NCBI GenBank assembly: GCA_015060335.1
Contig: SUYR01000014.1
Location: 1 to 64,000 of the forward strand
Reading direction: 5' to 3'
DNA: 64,000 nucleotides
Origin: Bacteroidales bacterium
Lineage (GTDB): Bacteria > Bacteroidota > Bacteroidia > Bacteroidales > UBA932
Of this stretch, positions 9,190 through 18,099 are shown in pieces. The notes under the pieces are model-generated. The model was given only the letters and a program-made list of their open reading frames with translations, made no database searches and was not told where the DNA came from. Position 1 is the first letter of the stretch. Each line of letters starts with the position of its first letter. A program made the translations under genes and the position numbers.

Positions 9190-9466
9190 GATCCAGTCGA
9201 TCAAGTTCAATGCAGATCAGAAGCTGCTGGACTTTGTAGAAAAGAAATTCTCAAGAATCGAGAAATTCTACGATGCGATTACAGGTGTTGATGTTGCGCT
9301 TTCATTGCTTCCAGATCAGGAAAACAAGAATGTAAAGGTTCTTGTGAGTATTCCAGGCGGTACCGTCGTGGTCGAGAAGAATGCTAAGACCTTCGAAGAT
9401 GCAATTGTTGATTGCGCAGATATCCTCAAGGAAAAACTCGTAAAAGAAAAAGAAAAGAGAGCATAA
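9179..9466 (+). CDS. hpf: Ribosome hibernation-promoting factor, short form
   Basis: 95 residues starting at MEIRIQSIKF. A longer frame from 9071 lies inside the recombinase gene and is discarded. The sequence follows the HPF/RaiA (S30AE) fold: MEIRIQSIKFNADQKLLDFV, then KKFSRIEKFYDAI, and a lysine-rich C-terminus. It lacks the C-terminal extension of long HPF. Such proteins bind the 30S subunit and stop translation in stationary phase. It is preceded by the purine-rich GGAGG at 9170-9174 inside the recombinase gene and followed by a strong terminator. Confidence 0.9.
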   Translation: MEIRIQSIKFNADQKLLDFVEKKFSRIEKFYDAITGVDVALSLLPDQENKNVKVLVSIPGGTVVVEKNAKTFEDAIVDCADILKEKLVKEKEKRA

Positions 9467-9488
9467 GATTCATTATAACTTTTCAATG

Positions 9489-9512
9489 GCACCGAGAAAT
9501 CGGTGCTTTTTT
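9489..9512 (+). terminator. Rho-independent terminator of the cca-xer-hpf operon
   Basis: A perfect 7-bp stem GCACCGA / TCGGTGC closes on a GAAA tetraloop (9496-9499) and is followed directly by six T residues (9507-9512). It lies 22 bases after the hpf stop codon. Confidence 0.92.
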
Positions 9513-9514
9513 CT

Positions 9515-9522
9515 TAACTTTG
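9515..9522 (+). promoter_or_regulatory. -7 promoter element of the holA operon
   Basis: TAACTTTG is a perfect TAnnTTTG. It starts right after the T-tract of the preceding terminator and ends 8 bases before the holA start codon, so the mRNA leader should be nearly absent. Confidence 0.6.
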
Positions 9523-9529
9523 CAGACCT

Positions 9530-10570
9530 ATGGCGAAAGGATTTCAAGATACCGATTCTCTATGCAGAGAACTTGTGAAGGATGCCCGTAACGGGGTCTT
9601 CAAGCCGGTCTATCTTCTTATGGGAGATGAGCCGTATTATGTCGATATGGTGTGCGATGCCATTATTGAATATTGTCTGGATGAGAGTGAAAGGGATTTC
9701 AATCAGACAGTATGCTATGGTGCAGATGTGGACGCTGATGCTGTGATAACAGCGGCAAGACGCTATCCGATGTTTGCTGATCGTCAGCTTGTGGTCATCA
9801 AGGAAGCTCAGATGATGAAGACGCTGGAGAATCTTGCCATATATTGTCAGAAACCTCTGGAATCCACTGTGCTTGTAATCGCTATGCACGGTGCCTCTGC
9901 AGATAAACGAAAATCTCTTTACAAGACTGTGTCCAAGATGGGAGTCGTCGTGGAATCCCAGACCTTAAGGGATTACGAAGTGACCAGATGGATACCTATG
10001 TTCTATCAGTCCAAAGGCCTGAAGATTGCACCTGATGCTGCAGCCCTGCTCGCTGAACATGCCGGTACCGATCTGGCAAAGATAGCTGTCGAGACAGAGA
10101 AGATGCTGAAGAATCTTCCTGAAGGAACTGTCCAGATCAGCGCGTCAGATATAGAAAAGAATGTGGGAATAAGCCGCCAGTTCAGTGTTTTTGAGCTGAC
10201 CAAGGAACTCTCTCTAAAGAATGCTGCAAAGGCGTTGAGGATAGCTGCTTACATAGGATCGGCTGCGAGGTTTGCAATGCCGATGGCTGTAAGTGCCTTA
10301 TATACACATTTTTATAGAATACTCAAGTATGAGGCTCTGCTGATGAGGAATCCTTCGCCGGGCAATGATCAGAAGGCAAAGGTTCTGGGTGTGAATCCCT
10401 ATTTCTTCGGCGAGTATGATACAGCTGTGCGTAACTATCCATTGAAGAAATGTATGGCTGTGATAGCCCTTTTGAAAGAATATGATTATAAGGGCAAAGG
10501 TGGTGATGTTGGAGAAGCTACAGCCTCTGAACTTATGGTTGAATTGACTGCAAAGATTTTGAATATATGA
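9530..10570 (+). CDS. holA: DNA polymerase III subunit delta
   Basis: 346 residues. The protein follows the HolA layout: an N-terminal YLLMGDEPYYVD that replaces the P-loop of clamp-loader ATPases, LVVIKEAQMMK near residue 86, and the C-terminal collar region with ISRQFSVFELTKEL near residue 212. Delta opens the beta sliding clamp during loading. It ends in a four-base overlap with the following ABC ATPase gene and is the first gene of a compact six-gene run reaching mntP. Confidence 0.88.
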   Translation: MAKGFQDTDSLCRELVKDARNGVFKPVYLLMGDEPYYVDMVCDAIIEYCLDESERDFNQTVCYGADVDADAVITAARRYPMFADRQLVVIKEAQMMKTLENLAIYCQKPLESTVLVIAMHGASADKRKSLYKTVSKMGVVVESQTLRDYEVTRWIPMFYQSKGLKIAPDAAALLAEHAGTDLAKIAVETEKMLKNLPEGTVQISASDIEKNVGISRQFSVFELTKELSLKNAAKALRIAAYIGSAARFAMPMAVSALYTHFYRILKYEALLMRNPSPGNDQKAKVLGVNPYFFGEYDTAVRNYPLKKCMAVIALLKEYDYKGKGGDVGEATASELMVELTAKILNI

Positions 10571-11478
10571 TGTTGAAATGTATAGATGTCTGCAAGACTT
10601 TCGGTGAGAAGGTTGCTTTGAATCATGTCTCTGTTGACATCCCGAAAGGAAAGATTTTCGGTCTGCTCGGTCCTAATGGGGCCGGAAAGACGACTTTGAT
10701 AAGAATTATAAACAGGATTACCATACCAGTCAGCGGACAGGTCCTTTTCGACGGGCGTCCTATAACTCAGGATGATGTCGAGAAGATAGGATATCTTCCG
10801 GAGGAACGCGGACTCTACCGTAAGATGAAGGTAGGGGAGCAGGCAATGTATTTCGCTCAGCTGAAGGGTATGAGTGCTGCTGAGGCGGCATCGGAACTTA
10901 AGAAATGGTTTGTCAGATTCGGGATTGAGACCTGGTGGAACAGGAAAGTGGAGGAACTTTCAAAAGGTATGGCTCAGAAGGTGCAGTTCATTACTACTGT
11001 GGTCCACAAACCGTCTCTGCTGATTCTTGATGAGCCTTTTTCTGGTTTTGACCCTGTCAATGCCCAGGTGATACGTGAAGAAATTCTCAGGCTTAAGGAT
11101 GAGGGGGCTACTATAATCCTTTCTACTCATAATATGGAGTCGGTAGAGGAATTATGCGATAATATAGCTCTTATCAACAAGTCTCAGGTGGTAATCGCAG
11201 GAGGGGTTGATGAAATCAGACGCAAGTACGGAAACAATAATGTGGAACTGGTATATACTGGTCACTCCGTAATTAAATCCGTGTCAGGAGTGTTTGACGT
11301 CCTTTCAGACGAACAGCAGGGTGACAGACACATATGTGTACTTTCTCTTGAGGAGGGCTCCGATGCCAATTCTGCACTCAGGAATGTACTGGAGCAGAAT
11401 CTGACCGTCAATTCGTTCAAGGAGCTTGTGCCTCGCATGAATGATATATTTATCAAACTTGTAACAGAAGGAGTGTAG
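10567..11478 (+). CDS. ABC transporter ATP-binding protein (NatA-like)
   Basis: 303 residues with a Walker A GPNGAGKTT near residue 38, Q-loop region, a signature reading LSKGMAQKVQF (LSKG in place of LSGG) and Walker B LLILDEPFSGFDP. The C-terminal ~80 residues match the DUF4162-type tail seen in NatA-like exporters. It should energise the permease encoded three bases downstream. Family members export sodium, drugs or peptides, and the substrate here is not clear. The first ATG overlaps the holA stop codon. Confidence 0.88.
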   Translation: MMLKCIDVCKTFGEKVALNHVSVDIPKGKIFGLLGPNGAGKTTLIRIINRITIPVSGQVLFDGRPITQDDVEKIGYLPEERGLYRKMKVGEQAMYFAQLKGMSAAEAASELKKWFVRFGIETWWNRKVEELSKGMAQKVQFITTVVHKPSLLILDEPFSGFDPVNAQVIREEILRLKDEGATIILSTHNMESVEELCDNIALINKSQVVIAGGVDEIRRKYGNNNVELVYTGHSVIKSVSGVFDVLSDEQQGDRHICVLSLEEGSDANSALRNVLEQNLTVNSFKELVPRMNDIFIKLVTEGV

Positions 11479-11481
11479 TGT

Positions 11482-12831
11482 ATGAAATTGAGAAATCTTA
11501 ATATTGTCATAGCGCGAGAGTATCTTACTCGTGTGAAGAAGAAGTCTTTTCTGCTGATTACTTTTCTGGCTCCGATATTTCTGGCAGCTGTAGCAGTGCT
11601 TCCGTCTGTTATCATGTTCATGACAGAAGACAAGGGAAAGAAAGTTGCGGTTGTCGATGAGTCAGGTATTGTCATGCAGACTCTCACGGACAACAAGACA
11701 ATGTCGTATGAAGACTTTTCCCAGCAGCCTCTGGATTCGGTAAAGGCATGTTTCTCTAAGGAAGGTTTTGATATTCTGCTTTCCATCTCTCCTCTTGATT
11801 CTTCCAAGACGGTTTCTGTATCAGCATATTCGGAGAAGCCTCTCAGTGTCGATATGAAGGATGCGATAGCGTCGAGGGTGAACGATGCCTTAGAAGATTA
11901 CAGGATAGAAAGTTATGGAGTCGATGGACTCAAGGATATCATGGAGGATGTGAAGTCGGATATATATGTTTCCACTTACACTGTGACAGAGGACGGCCAG
12001 GAAAAGATCACTTCATCAGAGGTGTATATGGGTATATCTCTTGTGTTGTCAATGATTATTTACATGTTCATCGCCATGTTCTCAGGAATGGTTATGCAGA
12101 GTGTGATTGAGGAAAAGGCAAGCAGGGTTGTGGAAGTTCTGGTATCTTCTGTAAAGGCTACTGAACTCATGTTCGGTAAGATCATCGGCGTGGCATGCGT
12201 AGCCTTGACTCAGTTCTTCCTGTGGATAGTCCTTACTGCTGTTCTTGTCGTAGGCGCATCTGCCTTTATAGGTATCGAGCAGTTCGGACCGGAGATGGCT
12301 CAGGAAAAAGCTCAGGAAATGATGCAGGTCAGTGGTGTGGATATGCATCAGATGACAGCAGCTGTAGAGAATACCGGACTGGAAGTCGTATTCAGTACAC
12401 TGGGACAGCTGAATTTCGGTCAGCTCATTCTCGGCTTTGTAATCTATTTTGTTCTCGGTTATCTTCTTTATGCATCGTTCTTCGCGGCTATCGGATCGGC
12501 AGTTGAGAACGAGGCTGATACCAGTCAACTGCAGATGCCGGTGACGATTCCTCTGCTGATTGCATTCTTTATTGCGTTCTATGCGTTCAAGGCTCCTGAC
12601 AGCCCTATTGTCTTCTGGGGTTCCATGATTCCTTTCACATCTCCGATTGTCATGTTGGCGAGAATCCCTTTCGGTGTACCAGCATGGGAACTGGTGCTTT
12701 CGATTGCACTTCTTGCCGGTACATTTGTTCTATGCGGATGGGCATCTGCAAAGATCTATAAGATCGGTATATTGATGTTCGGTAAAAAGACTACTTTCAA
12801 GGATCTTTGGAAATGGCTCAGACAAGGTTGA
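11482..12831 (+). CDS. ABC-2 type permease (NatB-like)
   Basis: 449 residues. There is one N-terminal membrane segment (FLLITFLAPIFLAAVAVL), a periplasmic region of about 150 residues, then five or so membrane segments in the second half, beginning near SLVLSMIIYMFIAMF. The motif VIEEKASRVVEVLVSSV just after the second segment is typical of the NatB/ABC-2 family. It pairs with the ATPase encoded immediately upstream. Its 3' end overlaps the next gene by 25 bases. Confidence 0.88.
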   Translation: MKLRNLNIVIAREYLTRVKKKSFLLITFLAPIFLAAVAVLPSVIMFMTEDKGKKVAVVDESGIVMQTLTDNKTMSYEDFSQQPLDSVKACFSKEGFDILLSISPLDSSKTVSVSAYSEKPLSVDMKDAIASRVNDALEDYRIESYGVDGLKDIMEDVKSDIYVSTYTVTEDGQEKITSSEVYMGISLVLSMIIYMFIAMFSGMVMQSVIEEKASRVVEVLVSSVKATELMFGKIIGVACVALTQFFLWIVLTAVLVVGASAFIGIEQFGPEMAQEKAQEMMQVSGVDMHQMTAAVENTGLEVVFSTLGQLNFGQLILGFVIYFVLGYLLYASFFAAIGSAVENEADTSQLQMPVTIPLLIAFFIAFYAFKAPDSPIVFWGSMIPFTSPIVMLARIPFGVPAWELVLSIALLAGTFVLCGWASAKIYKIGILMFGKKTTFKDLWKWLRQG

Positions 12832-13643
12832 TATTTTTCTCTGTTATCATTCTCGCTCTGTCTTCATGCGGACAGACATATAGATGGGAGAAGGCGGCAA
12901 TGGACTCAAGCAGGACCGGGTGTACAGCTGCTACTGCAGATAATGTTAAGTCTGCTTTGGGTCAGATGAATGAGGATGGGTCATATCTGAGTCCATCAGG
13001 AGTGTTGTTTCCGGAAGAATCCGCTACAGCCAAAGTCGCCTCGATAGTTCTTCATGCTCAGCCCCATATGGCTGATGTCAAGAAGGTCATTGCACAATCT
13101 GAGGAATACATGCCTAACGAACTGAAGGAAAATAGACTTTCCAATTGGTTTGTGGATATCATCATGAATAAGGTATCTTCTCTTTCCGGCAAGAAAATAG
13201 ATGTGGGAATATGCAATTTCGGTGGAATCAGAGTCGGAATGCCTGAGGGTGATGTCATGCTGGATGATATCAAGTCAATGTTCCCGTTCAAGAATTATCT
13301 TGTATATCTTGAACTTACGGGAAAACAGTTGAGAGATATATTTGAGAAAATGGCTTCGGGAAAGTTTCAGGCTATAGGGGGCGTAAGGATTGATGTCGCA
13401 GATGGAAAGATTGTAAAGGCAGAGATAGGGGGCAAACCTATAGATGACGACAGATTGTATTCAGTTGCGACCATATCGTTTCTTCTTAAGGGAGGAGACG
13501 GATTATATCTTTCTGAAGGTGCGGCAAATCTTAAGAATTATGACGTGGCCATAGTTGATGCTGTGCTTGAATATGTCGGGGCTCTTACAGCACAGGGCAA
13601 ATCCATCAAGGGTAGCGATGTTGTTCATGTTACTATAAAATAA
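12807..13643 (+). CDS. 5'-nucleotidase C-terminal domain lipoprotein
   Basis: 278 residues. An N-terminal hydrophobic segment ends in a lipobox (LSSC), so it is probably a lipoprotein. The rest corresponds to the UshA C-terminal substrate-binding domain: NFGGIRVGMPEGDVMLDDI, MFPFKNYLVYLELTGKQL and FLLKGGDGL. The catalytic metallophosphatase half is a separate gene that begins at the last base of this one. The order is reversed compared with single-chain UshA, and each half has its own export signal, so this is a genuine split and not a frameshift. The two products presumably assemble at the cell envelope. The exact start is uncertain (ATG 12807 or 12813). Confidence 0.85.
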   Translation: MEMAQTRLIFFSVIILALSSCGQTYRWEKAAMDSSRTGCTAATADNVKSALGQMNEDGSYLSPSGVLFPEESATAKVASIVLHAQPHMADVKKVIAQSEEYMPNELKENRLSNWFVDIIMNKVSSLSGKKIDVGICNFGGIRVGMPEGDVMLDDIKSMFPFKNYLVYLELTGKQLRDIFEKMASGKFQAIGGVRIDVADGKIVKAEIGGKPIDDDRLYSVATISFLLKGGDGLYLSEGAANLKNYDVAIVDAVLEYVGALTAQGKSIKGSDVVHVTIK

Positions 13644-14461
13644 TGATTATGAGAGGTTTACTGATATATGTTTCCATATTTCTGTTTTCGCTGTCGCTTT
13701 CTGCTCAGGATCTTACCATTCTGCATCTGAATGATACTCATAGTCATATTGAGCCGGAAAGAAACGGATTATATGCAGGTATGGGTGGTGTGATCGAACA
13801 AGCTGCGTATATTGACAGTGTAAGGACGGCAGAGGGAGCCTCAAATGTTCTTCTTCTTCATGCCGGTGACTTCAATCAAGGAACGTCGTATTTTACCGAA
13901 TTGGGCGGTGCTGTAGAAGTCGATGTTCTGAATGCTATGTCTTTCGATGCAGTGTGTCTTGGCAATCATGAGTTCGATAATGGACTGGAAGACCTTGCAG
14001 CAAGAGTAAGAAAACTGAATATGCCAGTACTCTGTGCAAATTATGATTTCAGATCCACACCTCTTGAGGGACTTGTATATCCATATGTGATAATTGAGAA
14101 GGCAGGAAGAAGAATTGGAATTTTCGGTCTGTTGACGGATCTTACAGTAGTGGTCAAGGCAGAGATCGCTGCATTGCTCAAATATACAGATCCGGCTGCA
14201 GCCGCGAATTCCTGCATCGCGATGCTTGAGGACGCTGGTTGTGACATGATTGTAGCATTGACCCATCTTGGATATGAAGGTGAATTCTATACAGATTGTG
14301 AACTTGCCGCTAATACTTCCGGTATAGATGTAATTGTGGGAGGGCATTCCCATACATTCCTTGATGATAAGGCTGTCTTGAGGGATAAGAATGGTAAGAA
14401 GGTTGTATATGTGACAGACGGCAAGTGGGGCGTGAATATTGGAAAACTGACCGTAAAATGA
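13643..14461 (+). CDS. Metallophosphatase half of a split 5'-nucleotidase
   Basis: 272 residues with a signal peptide ending near SLSAQ. All metallophosphoesterase motifs of the UshA N-terminal domain are present in order: LHLNDTHSHIEP, HAGDFNQG, GNHEFDNG, VALTHLG and GGHSHTFL. The domain would hydrolyse 5'-nucleotides or related phosphate esters outside the inner membrane, with substrate binding supplied by the upstream lipoprotein. The start shares one base with the upstream stop codon, and the stop overlaps mntP by four bases. Confidence 0.88.
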   Translation: MIMRGLLIYVSIFLFSLSLSAQDLTILHLNDTHSHIEPERNGLYAGMGGVIEQAAYIDSVRTAEGASNVLLLHAGDFNQGTSYFTELGGAVEVDVLNAMSFDAVCLGNHEFDNGLEDLAARVRKLNMPVLCANYDFRSTPLEGLVYPYVIIEKAGRRIGIFGLLTDLTVVVKAEIAALLKYTDPAAAANSCIAMLEDAGCDMIVALTHLGYEGEFYTDCELAANTSGIDVIVGGHSHTFLDDKAVLRDKNGKKVVYVTDGKWGVNIGKLTVK

Positions 14462-15021
14462 CAATATTTGAACTGTTTGTAATTGCTGTGGGAGTGTCGA
14501 TGGATGCGTTTGCCGTTTCGATATGCAAAGGTCTTTCTGTCAGGAAACTTCGCTCGAGCCATGCCTTTATAACAGCCATGTGGTTTGGTGGATTTCAGGC
14601 TCTCATGCCTCTGATCGGATATTTTATAGGCATCCATTTCGCAGATTTTGTCACCAATATAGATCACTGGATAGCTTTCGTGCTTCTGGCACTCATTGGC
14701 TGCAATATGATCAAAGAGTCAAGGGAGACTGTCACTGAATGCAGTCATGATGAGGATTTTTCTTTCAGGAAGATGTTTCCACTTGCTGTAGCTACAAGTA
14801 TAGATGCCCTCGCGGTCGGTGTCACATTTGCCTTTCTTAAGATAAATATCTGGACAGCTGTTCTGCTGATAGGGGCTACAACCGCTTTTTTCTCCGGTGT
14901 GGGAGTGAAGATAGGAAATGTTTTCGGCTGCCGTTATAAATCCAAGGCCGAACTGGTCGGCGGATTGATCCTTATTGTAATGGGAATAAGGATTCTTGTA
15001 GAGCACCTTTTCTTCAGTTGA
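14458..15021 (+). CDS. mntP: Manganese efflux pump MntP
   Basis: 187 residues from the ATG in the ATGA overlap at 14458. A longer frame from 14425 falls inside the nucleotidase. Six membrane segments form two homologous halves, each with the conserved acidic motif: GVSMDAFAVS near residue 15 and ATSIDALAVGVTF near residue 110. The family exports Mn2+. I looked upstream for a yybP-ykoY manganese riboswitch and saw none, which is expected for a gene inside an operon. The following minus-strand gene ends on the very next base. Confidence 0.88.
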   Translation: MTIFELFVIAVGVSMDAFAVSICKGLSVRKLRSSHAFITAMWFGGFQALMPLIGYFIGIHFADFVTNIDHWIAFVLLALIGCNMIKESRETVTECSHDEDFSFRKMFPLAVATSIDALAVGVTFAFLKINIWTAVLLIGATTAFFSGVGVKIGNVFGCRYKSKAELVGGLILIVMGIRILVEHLFFS

Positions 15022-16254
15022 TCAGATCCGTTTTGCTGCAATTAGAATGTTTCCTTCCCAGTCTGATTTCAGACCGAAGATGTGTGCATCATCCCCTGAC
15101 TTCACCCCTGTCTTCTTTCGTAGAGTTTCGGTGTCCATCGGAATATTTCTTGCTGTCACTTCTGATTTCGGATATTTGAGTCCGAATTCTTTTATACTCC
15201 TTTTTGCAATCGGTTGACACTCAATGATTTCAAATATTTTTCCGTATGGTCTGACAGATTCGGCCTCTTCTGTGGAACTGCATATGTAATAATGTGTGGA
15301 TTTACCCAGTTTCTTCAGTGTGAATCGTTCGGCAATCAGATTGAATGCACCGGCTTTCATCAATGCTTTTCCAGGCTCGAAAAGATAGGATGATCCTGCT
15401 TCGATACCGATGATAGAAGATTGTTCATAAGAAATTCTACATTCTCTCTCCTTCTGCGGATTGAATGAGAATATTGCTTCAGATTCTGCATTCAGCTCTA
15501 CTGCATGGACTGTATATTCATCTTTCCATTCCCGGTCCATCCATATGAGAAGTTCCTTGCATTCTCCACCTGTCGCTACAACATGTACTTCTCTGCATGT
15601 GCATCCCAGCCTGTCACAAGCCATGCTTATATCTGCCATAGGGGAGAGTTTGATGAGGATATGTCTGCTGTATTTGAATATTTCGTCCTTGAGTGTCAGT
15701 ACATCGGGTGTGCAGTCTTCAATCAGAAACACTTTTTTGCCTTCTGAGTCTCGTCTTGCCGGATCGATATATACAATATCTGCGTTTGAGACTGCTCTGC
15801 CGATGTTTTCAGCAGAAACTATGAGATTGTTGACCTCTATATTATCTGCTCCGAGTGTCTTGAAATTATGTCGGGCTGCATTGCAGAGTTTGTCCTGCAT
15901 TTCATTGTAGATGACCTTGGATGCTTTCTGAGAGAAGAACCAGGAATCGACGCCAAGTCCTCCGGTAAGGTCGGCTATAGACCAGTCCTTGACCTTGTCG
16001 CAGATTTTTTCTGCAAATGCCGCCTTATACCTTCCTGTTGCACTGCTGCTGCATTGTTCTGCAGAAAGTTTCAGTGGAAATATCAGCCCCGGTTCATCAT
16101 ACCATTCCTGCACCTTGCCTTTCAGCTTCCTGCGGCTTTCTATGCAGTTGACGGCGAGATCAATGTCGATTTCAGGAAATTTATTCCTGTCGAGAATCAG
16201 TCTTGACACATCTTCGTCAGCATGTTCGGCTATGAATTTGAGCAAATTTTCCAT
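15022..16254 (-). CDS. Class I SAM-dependent methyltransferase, THUMP-like C-terminus
   Basis: 410 residues. The methyltransferase core shows motif I DLTGGLGVDSWFF near residue 95 and the catalytic-type motif VYIDPARRD near residue 161, followed by LIKLSPMADI. The DPARR form is seen in Bacteroidetes RNA or protein methyltransferases of the THUMP-like family. The N-terminal ~90 residues and the C-terminal ~100 residues are accessory regions. The substrate is not known. It is transcribed alone, converging with mntP with no gap. Confidence 0.75.
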   Translation of the reverse strand: MENLLKFIAEHADEDVSRLILDRNKFPEIDIDLAVNCIESRRKLKGKVQEWYDEPGLIFPLKLSAEQCSSSATGRYKAAFAEKICDKVKDWSIADLTGGLGVDSWFFSQKASKVIYNEMQDKLCNAARHNFKTLGADNIEVNNLIVSAENIGRAVSNADIVYIDPARRDSEGKKVFLIEDCTPDVLTLKDEIFKYSRHILIKLSPMADISMACDRLGCTCREVHVVATGGECKELLIWMDREWKDEYTVHAVELNAESEAIFSFNPQKERECRISYEQSSIIGIEAGSSYLFEPGKALMKAGAFNLIAERFTLKKLGKSTHYYICSSTEEAESVRPYGKIFEIIECQPIAKRSIKEFGLKYPKSEVTARNIPMDTETLRKKTGVKSGDDAHIFGLKSDWEGNILIAAKRI

Positions 16255-16273
16255 CTAATCATAATATCTGATA

Positions 16274-16312
16274 CAAAAATAGATGATTATTTGTAAAATT
16301 CTATTATTTTTG
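16274..16312. promoter_or_regulatory. Divergent -7 promoter elements, methyltransferase (-) and phosphohexomutase (+)
   Basis: 16274-16281 reads TATTTTTG on the minus strand, 20 bases from the methyltransferase start. 16305-16312 reads TATTTTTG on the plus strand, 54 bases before the phosphohexomutase start. Both match TAnnTTTG. Neither has an obvious -33 TTTG at the usual spacing. Confidence 0.5.
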
Positions 16313-16365
16313 TTGGGATGTAAATCAGACAATTTCAGAATATATTATTTAACACTAATACTGAT

Positions 16366-18027
16366 ATGGAAAAAGATTTTAGAGCTGTAGTCCAGAGCTG
16401 GCTGGACGGAAATTTCGATGAGGCTACAAAGGCAGAGATTCTTGCATTGCAGGAAAACGATCTTACTGCCCTTGAGGATGCCTTCTACAGGAATCTTGAG
16501 TTTGGTACAGGCGGTCTCCGCGGTATCATGGGAGTAGGTACAAACCGTATGAACAAGTACACTGTAGGTATGGCGACTCAAGGTCTTGCCAACTATATGA
16601 AGGCAAATCTTGAAGGGCCTCTCAGCGTATGTATCTCATTTGACAGCCGTAACAACAGCCCGGAGTTTGCTCAGATCACTGCAAATGTTCTTGCTGCAAA
16701 CGGTATTCATGTATATATCTTTGATAAACTGCATCCGATTGCACTTATGAGCTATTCTGTACGTGCAAAGAAGGCTAATGCAGGTATTATGATCACTGCA
16801 TCACATAACCCTAAGGAATATAACGGCTATAAGGTGTTCTGGTCAGATGGTGCTCAGGTGACATCCCCTGTTGACAAAGACATCGTTGCAGAAGTTGCAA
16901 AGATTACGGATCCTTCAATGGTTAAGTTCGAGCCAGGTGAGGGTGCCGCTCCGATTGAGGTCATGAGCCATGAGATGGATGAGGCTTATCTCAACTCTGT
17001 GATGACACTCATGCTTTCTCCAGAAGCCCGTGCAGCTCACAAGGATATCAAGATCGTTTACACTCCTATCCATGGTTCAGGTGTGGAAATCGTTCCTGAG
17101 TTCCTCGCAAAGCTTGGCTTCGAGAATGTATATCATGTTCCAGAGCAGGACATCGTTGACGGAAATTTCCCTACAGTCATGTCTCCAAACCCAGAGGAGC
17201 CTTCTGCTCTTGCAATGGCAGTTGCAGTAGCTGACAAGGAAGGTGCAGACTTGGTTATGGCTACAGACCCTGATGCTGACCGTATCGGTATTGCAGTACG
17301 TGACAATGAGGGCAAGATGGTACTTCTCAACGGTAACCAGACAGGTTCTCTCCTTACATATTACATCCTCCGTCGTTGGTCTGAGCTCGGAAAGCTTGAT
17401 GGTAATCAGTACGTGGTGAAGACTATCGTTACTACAGAGCTTATACGTGCAATTGCAGAAAAGTATGGAGTGAAGGTATATAACGTCCTCACAGGATTCA
17501 AGTGGATTGCAGATATCGTCAAGAAGAACGAGGGCAAGGCAACATTTGTGTGTGGTGGAGAAGAAAGTTACGGTTTCAATGTAGGAGAGTTCGTACGCGA
17601 CAAGGATGCTCCGATCTCATGTGCATTCGTTGCTGAGTGTGCTGCTTGGGCAGCAGATCAGGGCAAGACCCTCTATCAGCTTCTTCAGGATATCTATGCT
17701 GAGTTCGGATATTATAAGGAGTCTTTGATCTCACTTACCAAGAAAGGTAAGGCAGGACTTGAGGAAATCGCTGCCATGATGGTCGAGTACCGCAACAATC
17801 CTCCTAAGGAAATGGCAGGATCGCCGGTTGTCAAGGTTATAGATTACAACAAGCCTGAGGAGACTGGTCTTCCTGCATCAAATGTTCTCCAGTTCTACAA
17901 TGAGGCTGGCGATGTTGTTACAGTGCGTCCTTCAGGAACAGAGCCGAAGATCAAGTTCTATTTCGGTATCAAGGGAGCTGACGCAGATGCTAAAAACGAA
18001 GTTCTGAGAGCTCAGTTCAGCAAATAG
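16366..18027 (+). CDS. Phosphoglucomutase/phosphomannomutase family protein
   Basis: 553 residues with every alpha-D-phosphohexomutase motif: the phosphoserine loop ITASHNPKEYNGYKVF near residue 142, the metal-binding ATDPDADRIGIA near residue 302, the sugar-binding GGEESYGF near residue 393, and the phosphate-binding RPSGTEPKIKF near the C-terminus. It should interconvert hexose 1- and 6-phosphates for glycan and central carbon metabolism. Length is close to PgcA-type enzymes. Codon use is strongly biased (CGT for Arg, many preferred codons), suggesting high expression. Confidence 0.9.
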   Translation: MEKDFRAVVQSWLDGNFDEATKAEILALQENDLTALEDAFYRNLEFGTGGLRGIMGVGTNRMNKYTVGMATQGLANYMKANLEGPLSVCISFDSRNNSPEFAQITANVLAANGIHVYIFDKLHPIALMSYSVRAKKANAGIMITASHNPKEYNGYKVFWSDGAQVTSPVDKDIVAEVAKITDPSMVKFEPGEGAAPIEVMSHEMDEAYLNSVMTLMLSPEARAAHKDIKIVYTPIHGSGVEIVPEFLAKLGFENVYHVPEQDIVDGNFPTVMSPNPEEPSALAMAVAVADKEGADLVMATDPDADRIGIAVRDNEGKMVLLNGNQTGSLLTYYILRRWSELGKLDGNQYVVKTIVTTELIRAIAEKYGVKVYNVLTGFKWIADIVKKNEGKATFVCGGEESYGFNVGEFVRDKDAPISCAFVAECAAWAADQGKTLYQLLQDIYAEFGYYKESLISLTKKGKAGLEEIAAMMVEYRNNPPKEMAGSPVVKVIDYNKPEETGLPASNVLQFYNEAGDVVTVRPSGTEPKIKFYFGIKGADADAKNEVLRAQFSK

Positions 18028-18052
18028 TCCGGTCTTTGGTCCAGACATTGTA

Positions 18053-18099
18053 AAATATCCGTTTCGTATATAAAAACAATGTATATGAAACGGATATTT
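18053..18099 (+). repeat. 13-bp perfect inverted repeat enclosing a start codon
   Basis: The arms are 18053-18065 (AAATATCCGTTTC) and 18087-18099 (GAAACGGATATTT). They are exact reverse complements separated by 21 bases, which contain the ATG at 18079 and most of the ATG at 18085. No T-tract follows, so a simple terminator is unlikely. As RNA it would fold over the translation start of the next gene. Confidence 0.75.

Noticed and set aside
14400..14458. Manganese riboswitch ahead of mntP
   Set aside because: The start codon overlaps the upstream gene and no separate leader or yybP-ykoY-like fold is visible.
12807..14461. Frameshifted single ushA gene
   Set aside because: Each half has its own export signal and complete domain, and the order is reversed relative to UshA, so no single shift could restore a normal protein.
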